Assembly (NCBI GenBank): GCA_004353515.1 | Contig: SMNZ01000001.1 | Coordinates: 620,001-684,000 of the forward strand | Reading direction: 5' to 3' | Length of the DNA: 64,000 bases | Source of the DNA: Alteromonadaceae bacterium M269 | GTDB lineage: Bacteria > Pseudomonadota > Gammaproteobacteria > Enterobacterales > Alteromonadaceae | Part shown: one piece after another, positions 39,931 through 47,819 of the stretch | Layout of the letters: each line of letters begins with the position of its first letter | Numbering within the stretch: the stretch's first letter is position 1 | Translations under genes and position numbers: made by a program | The notes under the pieces: generated by a model | What the model saw: only the letters and a program-made list of their open reading frames with translations | Databases searched by the model: none | What the model was told of the DNA's origin: nothing

Positions 39931-42132
39931 TCATGACTGTTCTTGAAACGCTTTGGCAAACTCTGTGAACTCTTGTGCAGACATTGGTTTAGCGTAGAAA
40001 TAACCTTGTACTTCATCACACCCACGTTCTTTCAAGAAATCTCGAGTCTCCGCATCTTCTACACCTTCAGCTAGCACTTTTAATTTTAGAGATTTACCTA
40101 AGCCTAAAACCATTTGTGCGATAGCTTGGTCATCCTCATCCTGTATTAAATGTCGAACAAATGACTGATCTATCTTCAATCTGTCAATTGGAAGTCTCTT
40201 CAAATAGCTTAGCGACGAATAGCCTGTACCAAAATCATCAATGGCCAACTCAATACCTAAGTCTCTTAGTCGACTGAGTTTTTCTACGATAATCTCAATA
40301 TCGGACATCAATGCACTTTCTGTAACTTCCAGTTCAAGCCATTCAGGTGAAAGTCCTGATTGGTTTAAAGCATCTTGTACCGCATCGACCATATCATCTT
40401 CGTCAAATTGAATTCCGGATACGTTAACAGCTACTCTAAACGGCTTAAGCCCTAAATCTTGCCATTGCTTATTGAGGCGACATGCATCGTTAAGAACCTG
40501 GCGGCCTATAGGAAGTATTAGCCTCGATTTTTCGGCTGATGGTATAAACTCCGCTGGCGAAACCATAGTGCCGTCTGGCTTTATCCACCTGAGTAATGCT
40601 TCTGCACCAATTATCTCTCCGCTCACTAAATCTATTTGCGGCTGGAAAAACGGAACGAGCTCGAAGTTATTTGACGCAACTTTCAGCTCTTTGATCATTT
40701 TCACTCTGTGATGAAGCTCTTGAGACAAGGCCGGTGTGTAGTAAACCAATTTTTCTGTTTCTGAAGCTTCTGCATGATTTAGTGCAATATTGGCTTGAGC
40801 GATAGCATCATCGATAGATGTCTCGTTATCACGAATAACGGTAATCCCAATAGAAACAGATAGATGTACATTGTGTTCATCAACAGTAAACGGTATTTGC
40901 ATTTGCTCTACAATTTTTGTTGCGTAAGCTAAACACTCGTCTTCTGTTTTAGTCCCTAGATAAGCAATGGCGAACTCGGTACTGTTAAATCTTGAGATAA
41001 TAGAGCCGGCACAACTTTCCTGAATACGTTTCGCAACAGCTACTAACACTTGATCACCAATGCTGTAACCTAAAGTGTCATTGACCTCATTAAACTTATC
41101 TATATTAACAATCAATAAACTCAGGGATTCTTGTTCTGAAAAAGATGGAATCGTTTCCTTAAGGAATTTCACCATAGATGCTCTATTCGGCACTTTAGTG
41201 AGTGTGTCGTAATAAGCGAGGTTATGAACTTCTTCTTCTAAAGCTTGACGACGTAGTTCGTTATCTTGGAAGTTAACAAAAGCGGCACTTAATGTTCTAA
41301 CCTCAGTATAATCACATCGCTTAGTTTTGGTTTGAATGTGCTTTCTCTCAGATAATGCAGTCATTGCGTTTGTAATTTCACTGAGAGGTCTAGCAACTTT
41401 TCGTGCAACTCGTAAGTTAAATAAAATCAGTACGATAAGACATAGAAAACTACCTAAAACTATCCATAAGCTGATGTTGTTGGCTCGCTCTAATCCGGAT
41501 TCAACATTAACTTCAATCTCAACTATTCCTCGGACGTCACCTAATTTCCAATCATTTTTAGGGGAGTCTCTATGCGCATTGTGGCATGCGACACAGGCCG
41601 GTGCTGTTAATTTGTCAGGTAATGCAACACGAACGACACGTCGTCCATCCACAGTATCAAACTGACTTACGGGTTCGTTAGGGTTTTGAATAAGCTGTTG
41701 CCAAGCGTAGGTTTGAAAATCATCCATCACCCTTCCCTTACGCGGCGCAAATGGATATGGGCTCGTCACATTGACTTTTATATTGTCATTCTCTGTATGA
41801 GATTGAGCCATTTCTATAAGAAAAGTGGCAGGAATGGGTACGCCGTTTTCAGATATCTTATGGAGGTGCGTACTCTCAACATTGGAATGTGCAATAACCT
41901 TACTCAGAACATTTCTTGAATAGTAGTTTCTTATTTTTTGTAATGTTTCAGTCAAATCTACCGCCGTTGAAACAGCATTCTCTTTGACTAAATTTTCCAT
42001 AACTCTAGGTGCAATAGTAAAAACGAGAACTATGGCCAAAACGGCGAATATAGGTACTGGTGCGCTAACGTACCACTCAAGAGGCTTGGGTTTGCTATAC
42101 CAATGTTTTAATGATTGATAACTTAATATCAT
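39931..42132 (-). CDS. Haem-sensor GGDEF/EAL protein, probable cyclic-di-GMP phosphodiesterase
   Basis: The 733-residue protein has a membrane segment (24-41), a periplasmic Tll0287-like (DUF3365) domain with a c-type haem motif C180-VA-CH184, a second segment (221-240), a HAMP-like linker, a GGDEF domain and an EAL domain. The GGDEF signature is degenerate (NSTEF at 383-387), so cyclase activity is unlikely. The EAL domain keeps EALLRW (511), the NVSGIQF asparagine, ELEVTES, DDFGTGYSS and the KIDQSFV lysine, so it should hydrolyse cyclic di-GMP. The periplasmic haem suggests redox or gas sensing. It faces the biosynthetic cluster tail to tail and no functional link is evident. Confidence 0.93.
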   Translation of the reverse strand: MILSYQSLKHWYSKPKPLEWYVSAPVPIFAVLAIVLVFTIAPRVMENLVKENAVSTAVDLTETLQKIRNYYSRNVLSKVIAHSNVESTHLHKISENGVPIPATFLIEMAQSHTENDNIKVNVTSPYPFAPRKGRVMDDFQTYAWQQLIQNPNEPVSQFDTVDGRRVVRVALPDKLTAPACVACHNAHRDSPKNDWKLGDVRGIVEIEVNVESGLERANNISLWIVLGSFLCLIVLILFNLRVARKVARPLSEITNAMTALSERKHIQTKTKRCDYTEVRTLSAAFVNFQDNELRRQALEEEVHNLAYYDTLTKVPNRASMVKFLKETIPSFSEQESLSLLIVNIDKFNEVNDTLGYSIGDQVLVAVAKRIQESCAGSIISRFNSTEFAIAYLGTKTEDECLAYATKIVEQMQIPFTVDEHNVHLSVSIGITVIRDNETSIDDAIAQANIALNHAEASETEKLVYYTPALSQELHHRVKMIKELKVASNNFELVPFFQPQIDLVSGEIIGAEALLRWIKPDGTMVSPAEFIPSAEKSRLILPIGRQVLNDACRLNKQWQDLGLKPFRVAVNVSGIQFDEDDMVDAVQDALNQSGLSPEWLELEVTESALMSDIEIIVEKLSRLRDLGIELAIDDFGTGYSSLSYLKRLPIDRLKIDQSFVRHLIQDEDDQAIAQMVLGLGKSLKLKVLAEGVEDAETRDFLKERGCDEVQGYFYAKPMSAQEFTEFAKAFQEQS

Positions 42133-42137
42133 ACTTT

Positions 42138-42320
42138 TTATATATGCTCTTTTTTGCTTGGCTTATAATTTGTCGTGTCAGACCCAAGATCGATTACCCA
42201 CATTTCATCCTGTTTAAAATCGATAACAAATGCGTGTAAACCTTGTTTAAAAACCGACTCAACTCTCACTGAGAACTCAATATCTATAAGTATTTGCGTC
42301 CTAGTTCCGTTCGAGTCAGT
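42138..42320 (-). pseudogene. Start-less coding-like stretch just upstream of the EAL gene
   Basis: The minus strand stays open for about 60 codons and reads plausibly as protein (for example VFKQGLHAFVIDFKQDEMW then VIDLGSD), ending six bases before the EAL start. It has no ATG except an internal one; a GTG at 42269 would give 43 residues. Just upstream another frame reads NPFLIELTRTELGRKYL, which suggests a frameshifted older gene. I do not recognise the family. Confidence 0.35.
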
Positions 42321-42409
42321 TCAATTAGAAAAGGGTTTATCTGTTTAAACTAAATGTAGACTATTGACGTACATCTGAGTTTACGGAAATAAATAATCCT
42401 GCTCAAAGC

Positions 42410-43540
42410 TTACTTAGGAACAGTATCGCCGCCAGGAAATGAAAGTCGCCAAATCTTGAGTGTTGTAGTGCCATACTGCCGAATTAACGACCCAGTGTTG
42501 TAAGGCAATCCATAGCGATCGCACAGCGCTTTTACGCGAGGAGCAACCTGAGGATATCTATTACTTGGCATATCAGGGAACAGATGATGTTCAATTTGAT
42601 GATTTAGATTGCCAGTCATAATAGAGAACAACCGACCACCCTTAATGTTGGCTGAGCCTAGTAGCTGTCGTAAATACCAGTGAGCACGAGTTTCTCCTTC
42701 AACATCTTGCTTTCTGAACACATAAACATCTTCAGGGAAGTGCCCGCAAAAGATAATAATGTTCGTCCAAATATTACGAAGAATATTCGCTATCGCATTT
42801 GACGCTGCTACATATAAAAAGAATGGACCAGACAACAACGGCCATAGTACGTAGTCTTTCATGATTTGGCGCACTGCCTTGGCTCTAAAACGTCGAAATA
42901 CAAAACCGAAATGTTCTTTTTGTTCTTTGGTTCCAACAAAAAACTTCTTCCAGTTCATTTCTTGTATACCGATTCCCCATTCGAAGAAAATGGCGAGAAT
43001 AAAATTATAGAGTGGCTGAAGTATGTACCGTGGAGCCCATTTTTGCTCAGAAGTAACTCTTAATAATCCGTAACCAACATCATGATCTTTGTAGAGTACA
43101 TTTGTCCAAGTATGATGAACTACGTTATGTGTTTTCTTCCATTGGTCAGCTGGGCTTGCATGGTCCCATTCCCATACGGTGGAGTTAATCTCCGGATCCC
43201 GCATCCAATCCCATTGACCATGAAGGACATTGTGTGAGATCTCCATATTTTCGAGGATTTTAGAAACAGCAAGAAAAAACACACCTACGCCGGCAGTAAG
43301 ATAGAACATTGACCAACTAGCAAGCGTGTGAGTAAACCAATTAGGTAAAAACGCTAATGAAGCAAATATAACGAAACGAGAAATCAACGCCATGCTTCTT
43401 TGTGTTTTAATGAGGCGCTTGATGTAACGCTCATCTTTTGAGCCTAAACTTGCAATCGTTTCCTCGTAGATATCATCAAGTTCTTGTCCGAACTCTTCGA
43501 TTTCATGTTTGTTTAACGGTACGGGTAGTTGAATACTCAT
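42410..43540 (-). CDS. Membrane fatty acid desaturase
   Basis: From the ATG at 43540 the protein has 376 residues. The three histidine clusters of membrane di-iron desaturases are present: H103-NVL-H107, H138-NVV-HH(142-143) and H314-QIE-HH(318-319). Hydrophobic segments lie near 52-95 and 176-262. It should insert a double bond into membrane acyl chains using electrons from the ferredoxin reductase encoded 27 bases upstream. An in-frame TTG at 43567 directly after the reductase stop would add nine residues, but the ATG start MSIQLPVP looks more natural. The double-bond position cannot be read from sequence. Confidence 0.92.
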   Translation of the reverse strand: MSIQLPVPLNKHEIEEFGQELDDIYEETIASLGSKDERYIKRLIKTQRSMALISRFVIFASLAFLPNWFTHTLASWSMFYLTAGVGVFFLAVSKILENMEISHNVLHGQWDWMRDPEINSTVWEWDHASPADQWKKTHNVVHHTWTNVLYKDHDVGYGLLRVTSEQKWAPRYILQPLYNFILAIFFEWGIGIQEMNWKKFFVGTKEQKEHFGFVFRRFRAKAVRQIMKDYVLWPLLSGPFFLYVAASNAIANILRNIWTNIIIFCGHFPEDVYVFRKQDVEGETRAHWYLRQLLGSANIKGGRLFSIMTGNLNHQIEHHLFPDMPSNRYPQVAPRVKALCDRYGLPYNTGSLIRQYGTTTLKIWRLSFPGGDTVPK

Positions 43541-43567
43541 AGCAAAATTTCTTTCGTAAAATCTCAA

Positions 43568-44668
43568 TCAGTTTAGTTCACAATTACCTGCCGCGGCACA
43601 AATACAAATTTGAACGACGCTGCCAGGTTCTTCGATAATAGTACCTGTCCGTAAATCCCTAACACTTCCTGACTTCAAAGTCCTATCACAAGAACGGCAA
43701 ATTCCCATCCTACAACCGTGTTTGGGGTTTAGCCCTGAATCTTCAAACACCCTTAATAAGGGTGTTATACCGTCTGCATCAATAGTTTTTCCATCAAAAT
43801 TTACTTGTCCTCCTTGTTCATCACCAGTCAGTTTCGCTGTAGGAGCCAGAAAGCGTTCTGTATGTAGGTGTTGCTCTCGTCCATTTTCCTTAAAGAAAGC
43901 TTCAACAGAATCTAAAAGGGATTGAGGCCCACAAGCCCAAACCTCTCTTTCTCGCCAATCGGGACACCGCTTTTCCAATTGTTCAGGACTGAAATGCTTC
44001 TTTGATGATAGCTCCGAGCCTAATTCACGTGTGAAAATTGGATGATAGTGATATAGGTTTGGAAGTTGCTCAGCATAGCGCTTAAGCTCTTTACCGAAAA
44101 TTACATCATAAGAATGAGGCGCATAATGCATATGAACGGTATCAGGTATATTGCCAACTCGAACATAGTTGCGCAGCATACTCATAACAGGGGTAATACC
44201 ACTACCAGCTGTAATAAACAGTGGTAAGGTCGGTGCAGCCTGAGGTAATACGAATTCACCTTGTGGCAACCCTATAGGTAAGTATGTTCCTTTCTTTACA
44301 TCTCGAACCAAGTGCGTTGACATTCTGCCATCATCTAGCGCTTTTACTGTAATAGTAATACAGCCATCTCTTCTTTCGGGTTCCGACGAAATCGAATAGG
44401 TTCGCGTGAAATGCTTGCCTTCAATTGGAACCCCTACTCTAATATGCTGTCCTGCTCTATGTGTTCGCCAATTGCGGCCCGGTTTTAAGGTCAAGGTTCT
44501 GGCATTTTTTGTTTCATCCCAGACATCAACAACTTGCGCTTGGAGATTATGTGATACCCATAAAGGATTAACGAGCTCTATATAATGAGAAACGGTCAGA
44601 GGCGTAGCAATAAGATCAACAAAGCTCATAAGCTTTTGCTTTAGAGTTCTCAAGCTTTTATCGGGCAT
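43568..44668 (-). CDS. Flavin-dependent ferredoxin reductase with C-terminal 2Fe-2S domain
   Basis: The 366-residue protein has an FAD-binding barrel (RTYSISS near 120), an NAD(P)H domain (ITAGSGITPVMSML; later WACGPQSLL) and a plant-type ferredoxin domain with cysteines C319, C324, C327 and C355. This single-chain layout is the usual electron donor for the desaturase encoded immediately downstream. It moves electrons from NAD(P)H through FAD and the cluster to the di-iron enzyme. The pair forms an operon read leftwards, with a dyad in front (44701-44728) that may be its operator. Confidence 0.92.
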   Translation of the reverse strand: MPDKSLRTLKQKLMSFVDLIATPLTVSHYIELVNPLWVSHNLQAQVVDVWDETKNARTLTLKPGRNWRTHRAGQHIRVGVPIEGKHFTRTYSISSEPERRDGCITITVKALDDGRMSTHLVRDVKKGTYLPIGLPQGEFVLPQAAPTLPLFITAGSGITPVMSMLRNYVRVGNIPDTVHMHYAPHSYDVIFGKELKRYAEQLPNLYHYHPIFTRELGSELSSKKHFSPEQLEKRCPDWREREVWACGPQSLLDSVEAFFKENGREQHLHTERFLAPTAKLTGDEQGGQVNFDGKTIDADGITPLLRVFEDSGLNPKHGCRMGICRSCDRTLKSGSVRDLRTGTIIEEPGSVVQICICAAAGNCELN

Positions 44669-44700
44669 TGATTTATCCTATGGAAAAATCTAAGGCGTTG

Positions 44701-44728
44701 ATATAGTTGGTTAATTATCAAACTATAT
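44701..44728. promoter_or_regulatory. 28-bp near-palindrome upstream of the reductase-desaturase operon
   Basis: The outer 8 bp (ATATAGTT/AACTATAT) are perfectly symmetrical, and 12 of the 14 base pairs across the whole dyad match. It lies 33 bases upstream of the reductase start. It resembles a TetR-type operator in size and place; the regulator is not in the window. Confidence 0.45.
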
Positions 44729-44875
44729 TGCAACATGAAAGATGGGGCCGAATACTAACGTGATCCGACCTCTAGTCTCAAATGATTTCTATAACTTGTA
44801 GAAGTTTGTCCTAAAACGGGACTTTACATACAAGGCCTGAAATAGTATTGAAAAATGATTGAAAGAAGTGTTTAA

Positions 44876-44900
44876 CCCCGAAACTGTTTTTATTTCGGGG
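44876..44900 (-). terminator. Hairpin after the 75-residue gene
   Basis: An 8-bp stem CCCCGAAA/TTTCGGGG with a 9-base loop sits 12 bases beyond the small gene's stop. The T-tract is poor (GGTTAAAC on the minus strand), so its terminator role is probable rather than certain. Confidence 0.55.
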
Positions 44901-44912
44901 CTTAGAAAGTTG

Positions 44913-45140
44913 TTAACGTCTAGCAGAAAGGCTTTGCCATTGCATCAATACTGCGTGGGGTTCATATGATGCTAATACGTGTTCTCTAAAGTTCTTTAAC
45001 GAAGTAAATCCAAAATCGGACAAGTGATTTTCTAGTTCCTTGTAGATAATACGTAGCTTATTATCAAACATATTCTCTTGCAGAAACGATTGTTGTACTG
45101 GTAATTCCTCAACAGCGTCTAGGGTCAATTGTTCAACCAT
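44913..45140 (-). CDS. Hypothetical 75-residue protein
   Basis: I do not recognise this protein. It is acidic at the N-terminus (VEQLTLDAVEELP) with a likely helical middle and no membrane segment or cysteine. Support for a real gene: an ATG with a CAGGAG ribosome site nine bases upstream, and a stable hairpin just after the stop. It stands alone between the reductase operon and yebG. The function is unknown. Confidence 0.6.
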   Translation of the reverse strand: MVEQLTLDAVEELPVQQSFLQENMFDNKLRIIYKELENHLSDFGFTSLKNFREHVLASYEPHAVLMQWQSLSARR

Positions 45141-45430
45141 AGTCTATGCTCCTGTATAGCTTTCTTCCTATAAATTTACGAACAAATATTCAAGTGAGCA
45201 ACGATCCGATTATGATAAAACCTAACTCACTTATTCCATTTTTGTTATTGATTTTCGTAGATGCTTTAGCATCAATACTTTCAGCGTAATTAATTTAAAG
45301 CATGCCAAATTGACAGATCTATTAAGTCTAAATAACGTGTTTCTTATGGCTTACTACATCTTTTTTGTTGTTACCTATTTTTTGCAGCGTTTACTGTAAA
45401 ACGAATAACAAAACTGAGGTTAATACAAAA
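45141..45430. other. AT-rich intergenic region between divergent genes
   Basis: This stretch separates the leftward 75-residue gene from the rightward yebG. Apart from the small gene's ribosome site and the LexA box beginning at 45431, I see no gene, RNA or repeat in it. Confidence 0.5.
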
Positions 45431-45450
45431 TACTGTACATATAAACAGTT
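45431..45450 (+). promoter_or_regulatory. LexA (SOS) box of yebG-moeB
   Basis: TACTGTACATATAAACAGTT matches the gammaproteobacterial LexA operator (CTGT-N8-ACAG, here complete). A TATAAT -10 element lies at 45462-45467, so LexA would cover the -35 region. The downstream gene is yebG, a known SOS gene in Escherichia coli. Confidence 0.85.
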
Positions 45451-45531
45451 AATTGCTAATTTATAATCAAGTGCTTTAGATTACAAGCGCTGTTATTGGA
45501 TCAATTACATGAAACATAGAGAGTGTAAATT

Positions 45532-45822
45532 ATGGCGGTTATTACAAAGTATGTTGTTGAACATAAAGGGGTTGAGAAGTTGGTGACTACCGATAAGAAA
45601 GAGGCTGAAAAGTATGATCGTATGCTTGATGTTGCAGACAACCTTTCAGAATACCTCCTTGCTAAAGGTGTTGATTTAGAAGAAAACGTCTTAGAAGATA
45701 TCTCTATATTGCTTTCAAAAAACAAAGACGATGTAGGGAAACTATTTAAAGGTGCTCAAGCACAGGTTTTACTGCAAGATGAAGAAAGCAAAGTTGTCGA
45801 TATTGATAAAAAGAAGGCTTAA
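45532..45822 (+). CDS. yebG: YebG family SOS-induced protein
   Basis: The 96-residue protein begins MAVITKYVVEHKGVEKLVTT and contains KKEAEKYDRMLDVADNLSEYL, close to the conserved N-terminal half of E. coli YebG (MAVEVKYVV...KKEADAYDKMLD). The family is induced by DNA damage and its biochemical role is not settled. The LexA box 82 bases upstream fits. The stop overlaps the moeB start by one base (TAATG), so the two are probably co-translated. Confidence 0.88.
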   Translation: MAVITKYVVEHKGVEKLVTTDKKEAEKYDRMLDVADNLSEYLLAKGVDLEENVLEDISILLSKNKDDVGKLFKGAQAQVLLQDEESKVVDIDKKKA

Positions 45823-46571
45823 TGGCGAAACAGTTAACGAATAAGCAAGCGTTACGTTACAACAGGCAGATACTCCTACCCAATTTTGATTTGGACAGGC
45901 AAGAAATATTATTGAATGCTCGAGCATTAATGATTGGTGTTGGAGGCTTAGGCTGTGCTTGTGCTCAATATCTGGTGGCATCCGGCGTCGGTTCATTAAC
46001 TTTGGTTGATGATGACAATGTGGATTTGAGTAACTTGCAAAGACAAGTTTTGCATACTGAGGATACTGTCGGTATGAACAAGTGTTTATCAGCTAAAGCT
46101 TCTTTAAATAAAATAAACTCCGACTGCAATATAACAACTATTGACCACCGTATGAGCAGAGATGAGTTTCTGGTTGAAGCAAATAACCACGACATCATTA
46201 TTGATTGCACAGATAATTTAGCAACTCGCAATTTGGTTAATGAAGTCAGCATCAAATCAAATACCCCTCTTGTATCAGGCGCCGCTATTAGAATGGAAGG
46301 GCAAGTATCTAGCTTCATTCCTGGTAAAGAAAACGCCTGCTACGAATGTTTGAGCCAACGTTTTGGGGAGCAAACTTTAAGTTGTGTTGAGTCAGGTATC
46401 CTTTCCCCCGTTGTTGGCATTATCGGATCCATGCAGGCGCTTGAAGCGGTTAAAATCCTGACAAGTTTAGGCGACAACTTATCTAGCCAGTTACTTTTGT
46501 TCGATGCACTGTCTACCGAATGGAACAAATTCACCATTAGCAAAAACCTACAATGCAAAGCTTGCTCTTAG
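45822..46571 (+). CDS. moeB: Molybdopterin-synthase adenylyltransferase (MoeB/ThiF family)
   Basis: The 249-residue protein has the same length as E. coli MoeB and matches along its whole length. It shows the nucleotide loop GVGGLG (39-44), the NLQRQ motif with the arginine finger, DCTDN (128-132) and four zinc cysteines C173, C176, C245 and C248. It should adenylate the C-terminus of a MoaD/ThiS-type sulfur carrier in cofactor synthesis. Neither moeA nor moaD is nearby; it is instead joined to yebG. A more general HesA/ThiF role cannot be ruled out. Confidence 0.88.
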   Translation: MAKQLTNKQALRYNRQILLPNFDLDRQEILLNARALMIGVGGLGCACAQYLVASGVGSLTLVDDDNVDLSNLQRQVLHTEDTVGMNKCLSAKASLNKINSDCNITTIDHRMSRDEFLVEANNHDIIIDCTDNLATRNLVNEVSIKSNTPLVSGAAIRMEGQVSSFIPGKENACYECLSQRFGEQTLSCVESGILSPVVGIIGSMQALEAVKILTSLGDNLSSQLLLFDALSTEWNKFTISKNLQCKACS

Positions 46572-46644
46572 TTAGTGAGCTTTTTTAATTTCCTTTCCTG
46601 AACCTTTCCTTTTTATTCGATAAATCAATGAGTTATTAATGCAA

Positions 46645-46737
46645 AACTATAGTTAAAACCGAAAGAAACTATAGTTTTAATTAAATTAAAAATCTAACTC
46701 AAAGAAACTATAGTATTTTCGTCGGGTAACTTTAGTT
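46645..46737. promoter_or_regulatory. Array of four AACTATAGTT palindromes upstream of a repressor gene
   Basis: Sites: 46645-46654 AACTATAGTT, 46667-46676 AACTATAGTT, 46706-46715 AACTATAGTA, 46728-46737 AACTTTAGTT. Centre spacings are 22, 39 and 22 bases. The last site overlaps a TATAAT -10 element at 46737-46742, 41 bases upstream of the repressor ATG. This looks like an auto-regulated operator set for the protein at 46784. Confidence 0.75.
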
Positions 46738-46783
46738 ATAATCTCGCGTATTCCCGAAGATAAAGGTTTATCGAGAGCAACTG

Positions 46784-47206
46784 ATGTCATTCGCTGAACG
46801 CTTGAAGCATTTAAAAAAAGAGACAAACCATAGTGCATTTGCTCAGAAAATAGGGATAAGCGAAGCTTTGTTGAGAAAGTATTTAAATGGCTCAGATCCG
46901 AGCTTAAGCAAAGCAGCTCAAATAGCAAAAAGAACGGGATGTTCCCTGGCTTGGCTGAGTGGAACAGAAGATACTCCCTTCCCTAGTAAGCAAAATACGT
47001 TAGACCATCTGGTATTAGAGCAATCGATAGTTTGTGTAAACGAAGTTAATCGAGAACAGAAATTAGAGCTCTCACCTAGCCAGATTGCAAAGCTTACAAC
47101 AACGAGTTATCAGCATATTAAAAGCATGACAAATCATGGCCATGTAAGTTATGACAAAGCGGAGGCTAAGTACTTTGTTCAGCATCTATCTGAAATCTAT
47201 ATTTAG
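46784..47206 (+). CDS. Small phage-repressor-like HTH regulator
   Basis: The 140-residue protein opens with a CI/Cro-type helix-turn-helix (FAERLKHLKKETNHSAFAQ then KIGISEALLRKYLNG), ending near CSLAWLSGTEDTPFP as in P22 C2/434-type repressors. The C-terminal part (about 75-140, SPSQIAKLTTTSYQHIK) looks like a second small helical region, not a LexA-type peptidase; no Ser/Lys pair is evident. The operator array directly upstream suggests it represses its own promoter. No phage genes are nearby, so it may be a domesticated or orphan regulator. Confidence 0.8.
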   Translation: MSFAERLKHLKKETNHSAFAQKIGISEALLRKYLNGSDPSLSKAAQIAKRTGCSLAWLSGTEDTPFPSKQNTLDHLVLEQSIVCVNEVNREQKLELSPSQIAKLTTTSYQHIKSMTNHGHVSYDKAEAKYFVQHLSEIYI

Positions 47207-47317
47207 ACAACGAACTCACGGGCTAGTCAGGGATGTAATGGGGAAATTTACTCAAGATTAGCTTAAGAATCAGCGGCAAAAGCCTATTCTATACTTTCCA
47301 AGGTTTGAAAATTGGAA

Positions 47318-47575
47318 TTACAGCTTATTTTCTTTAAGCCATTGATTCAAAAGATTTATTTGACCTTTCTTGTAGGCCGCGAAAGTTATGCGTAACGCAT
47401 TATTAAGAATGTCATTATCAGTCCATTGAGTAACTTGCTGAATTTCTTCATAACATTTGGTCGCTTCCGGGCTTAGGTAGCTTCGTACGTGCTTTTTACC
47501 CAACTGCTTTTGCTTATCTCTAAAGCGTTTTTGTTTTTCCGCATTCTTCTTGAGTGCATTGCTTTTATCTTGCAT
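47318..47575 (-). CDS. Small basic protein, possible ribbon-helix-helix fold
   Basis: The 85-residue protein starts with a very basic stretch (LKKNAEKQKRFRDKQKQLGKK) followed by HVRSYLSPEATKCYEEIQQVT and a helix region, a pattern seen in ribbon-helix-helix DNA-binding proteins. It is convergent with the HTH gene and divergent from fabA. The function is unknown. The full-length start MQDKSNALKK has no striking ribosome site. Confidence 0.55.
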   Translation of the reverse strand: MQDKSNALKKNAEKQKRFRDKQKQLGKKHVRSYLSPEATKCYEEIQQVTQWTDNDILNNALRITFAAYKKGQINLLNQWLKENKL

Positions 47576-47760
47576 TGAGAAATAAATCTTGTCTAAAAGT
47601 CATAGTGTAATATTAAACGAGGACAATAAGTAGATATAAGTAGTGCATCGCGCCTTATATAGGCTTCGATGTATGTTGCTGTATGCTTTTTGTACGATTA
47701 TTATTTTTACTCTTAATAACAGCGAATTTATTTGCAATTAATCACTGTTCAGAGTTGTTT

Positions 47761-47778
47761 AGCGTACAAGTGTTCGCT
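47761..47778. promoter_or_regulatory. Predicted FabR operator of fabA
   Basis: AGCGTACAAGTGTTCGCT is an 18-bp near-palindrome matching the FabR-type operator in front of enterobacterial fabA and fabB. It lies 42 bases upstream of the fabA ATG. It would tie unsaturated fatty acid synthesis to membrane lipid composition. FabR itself is not in the window. Confidence 0.75.
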
Positions 47779-47819
47779 AAATTAGCGCCTTTATTTTTAA
47801 TATCTAAAATTGTAGAGCA

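Noticed and set aside
46564-46586. GCTC...GAGC followed by six T after moeB as a terminator
   Set aside because: The stem has only four base pairs; the T-run alone is not enough.
46645-46737. CRISPR-like short repeats
   Set aside because: The repeated unit is a 10-bp palindrome with unequal gaps and no spacers; the operator interpretation fits better.
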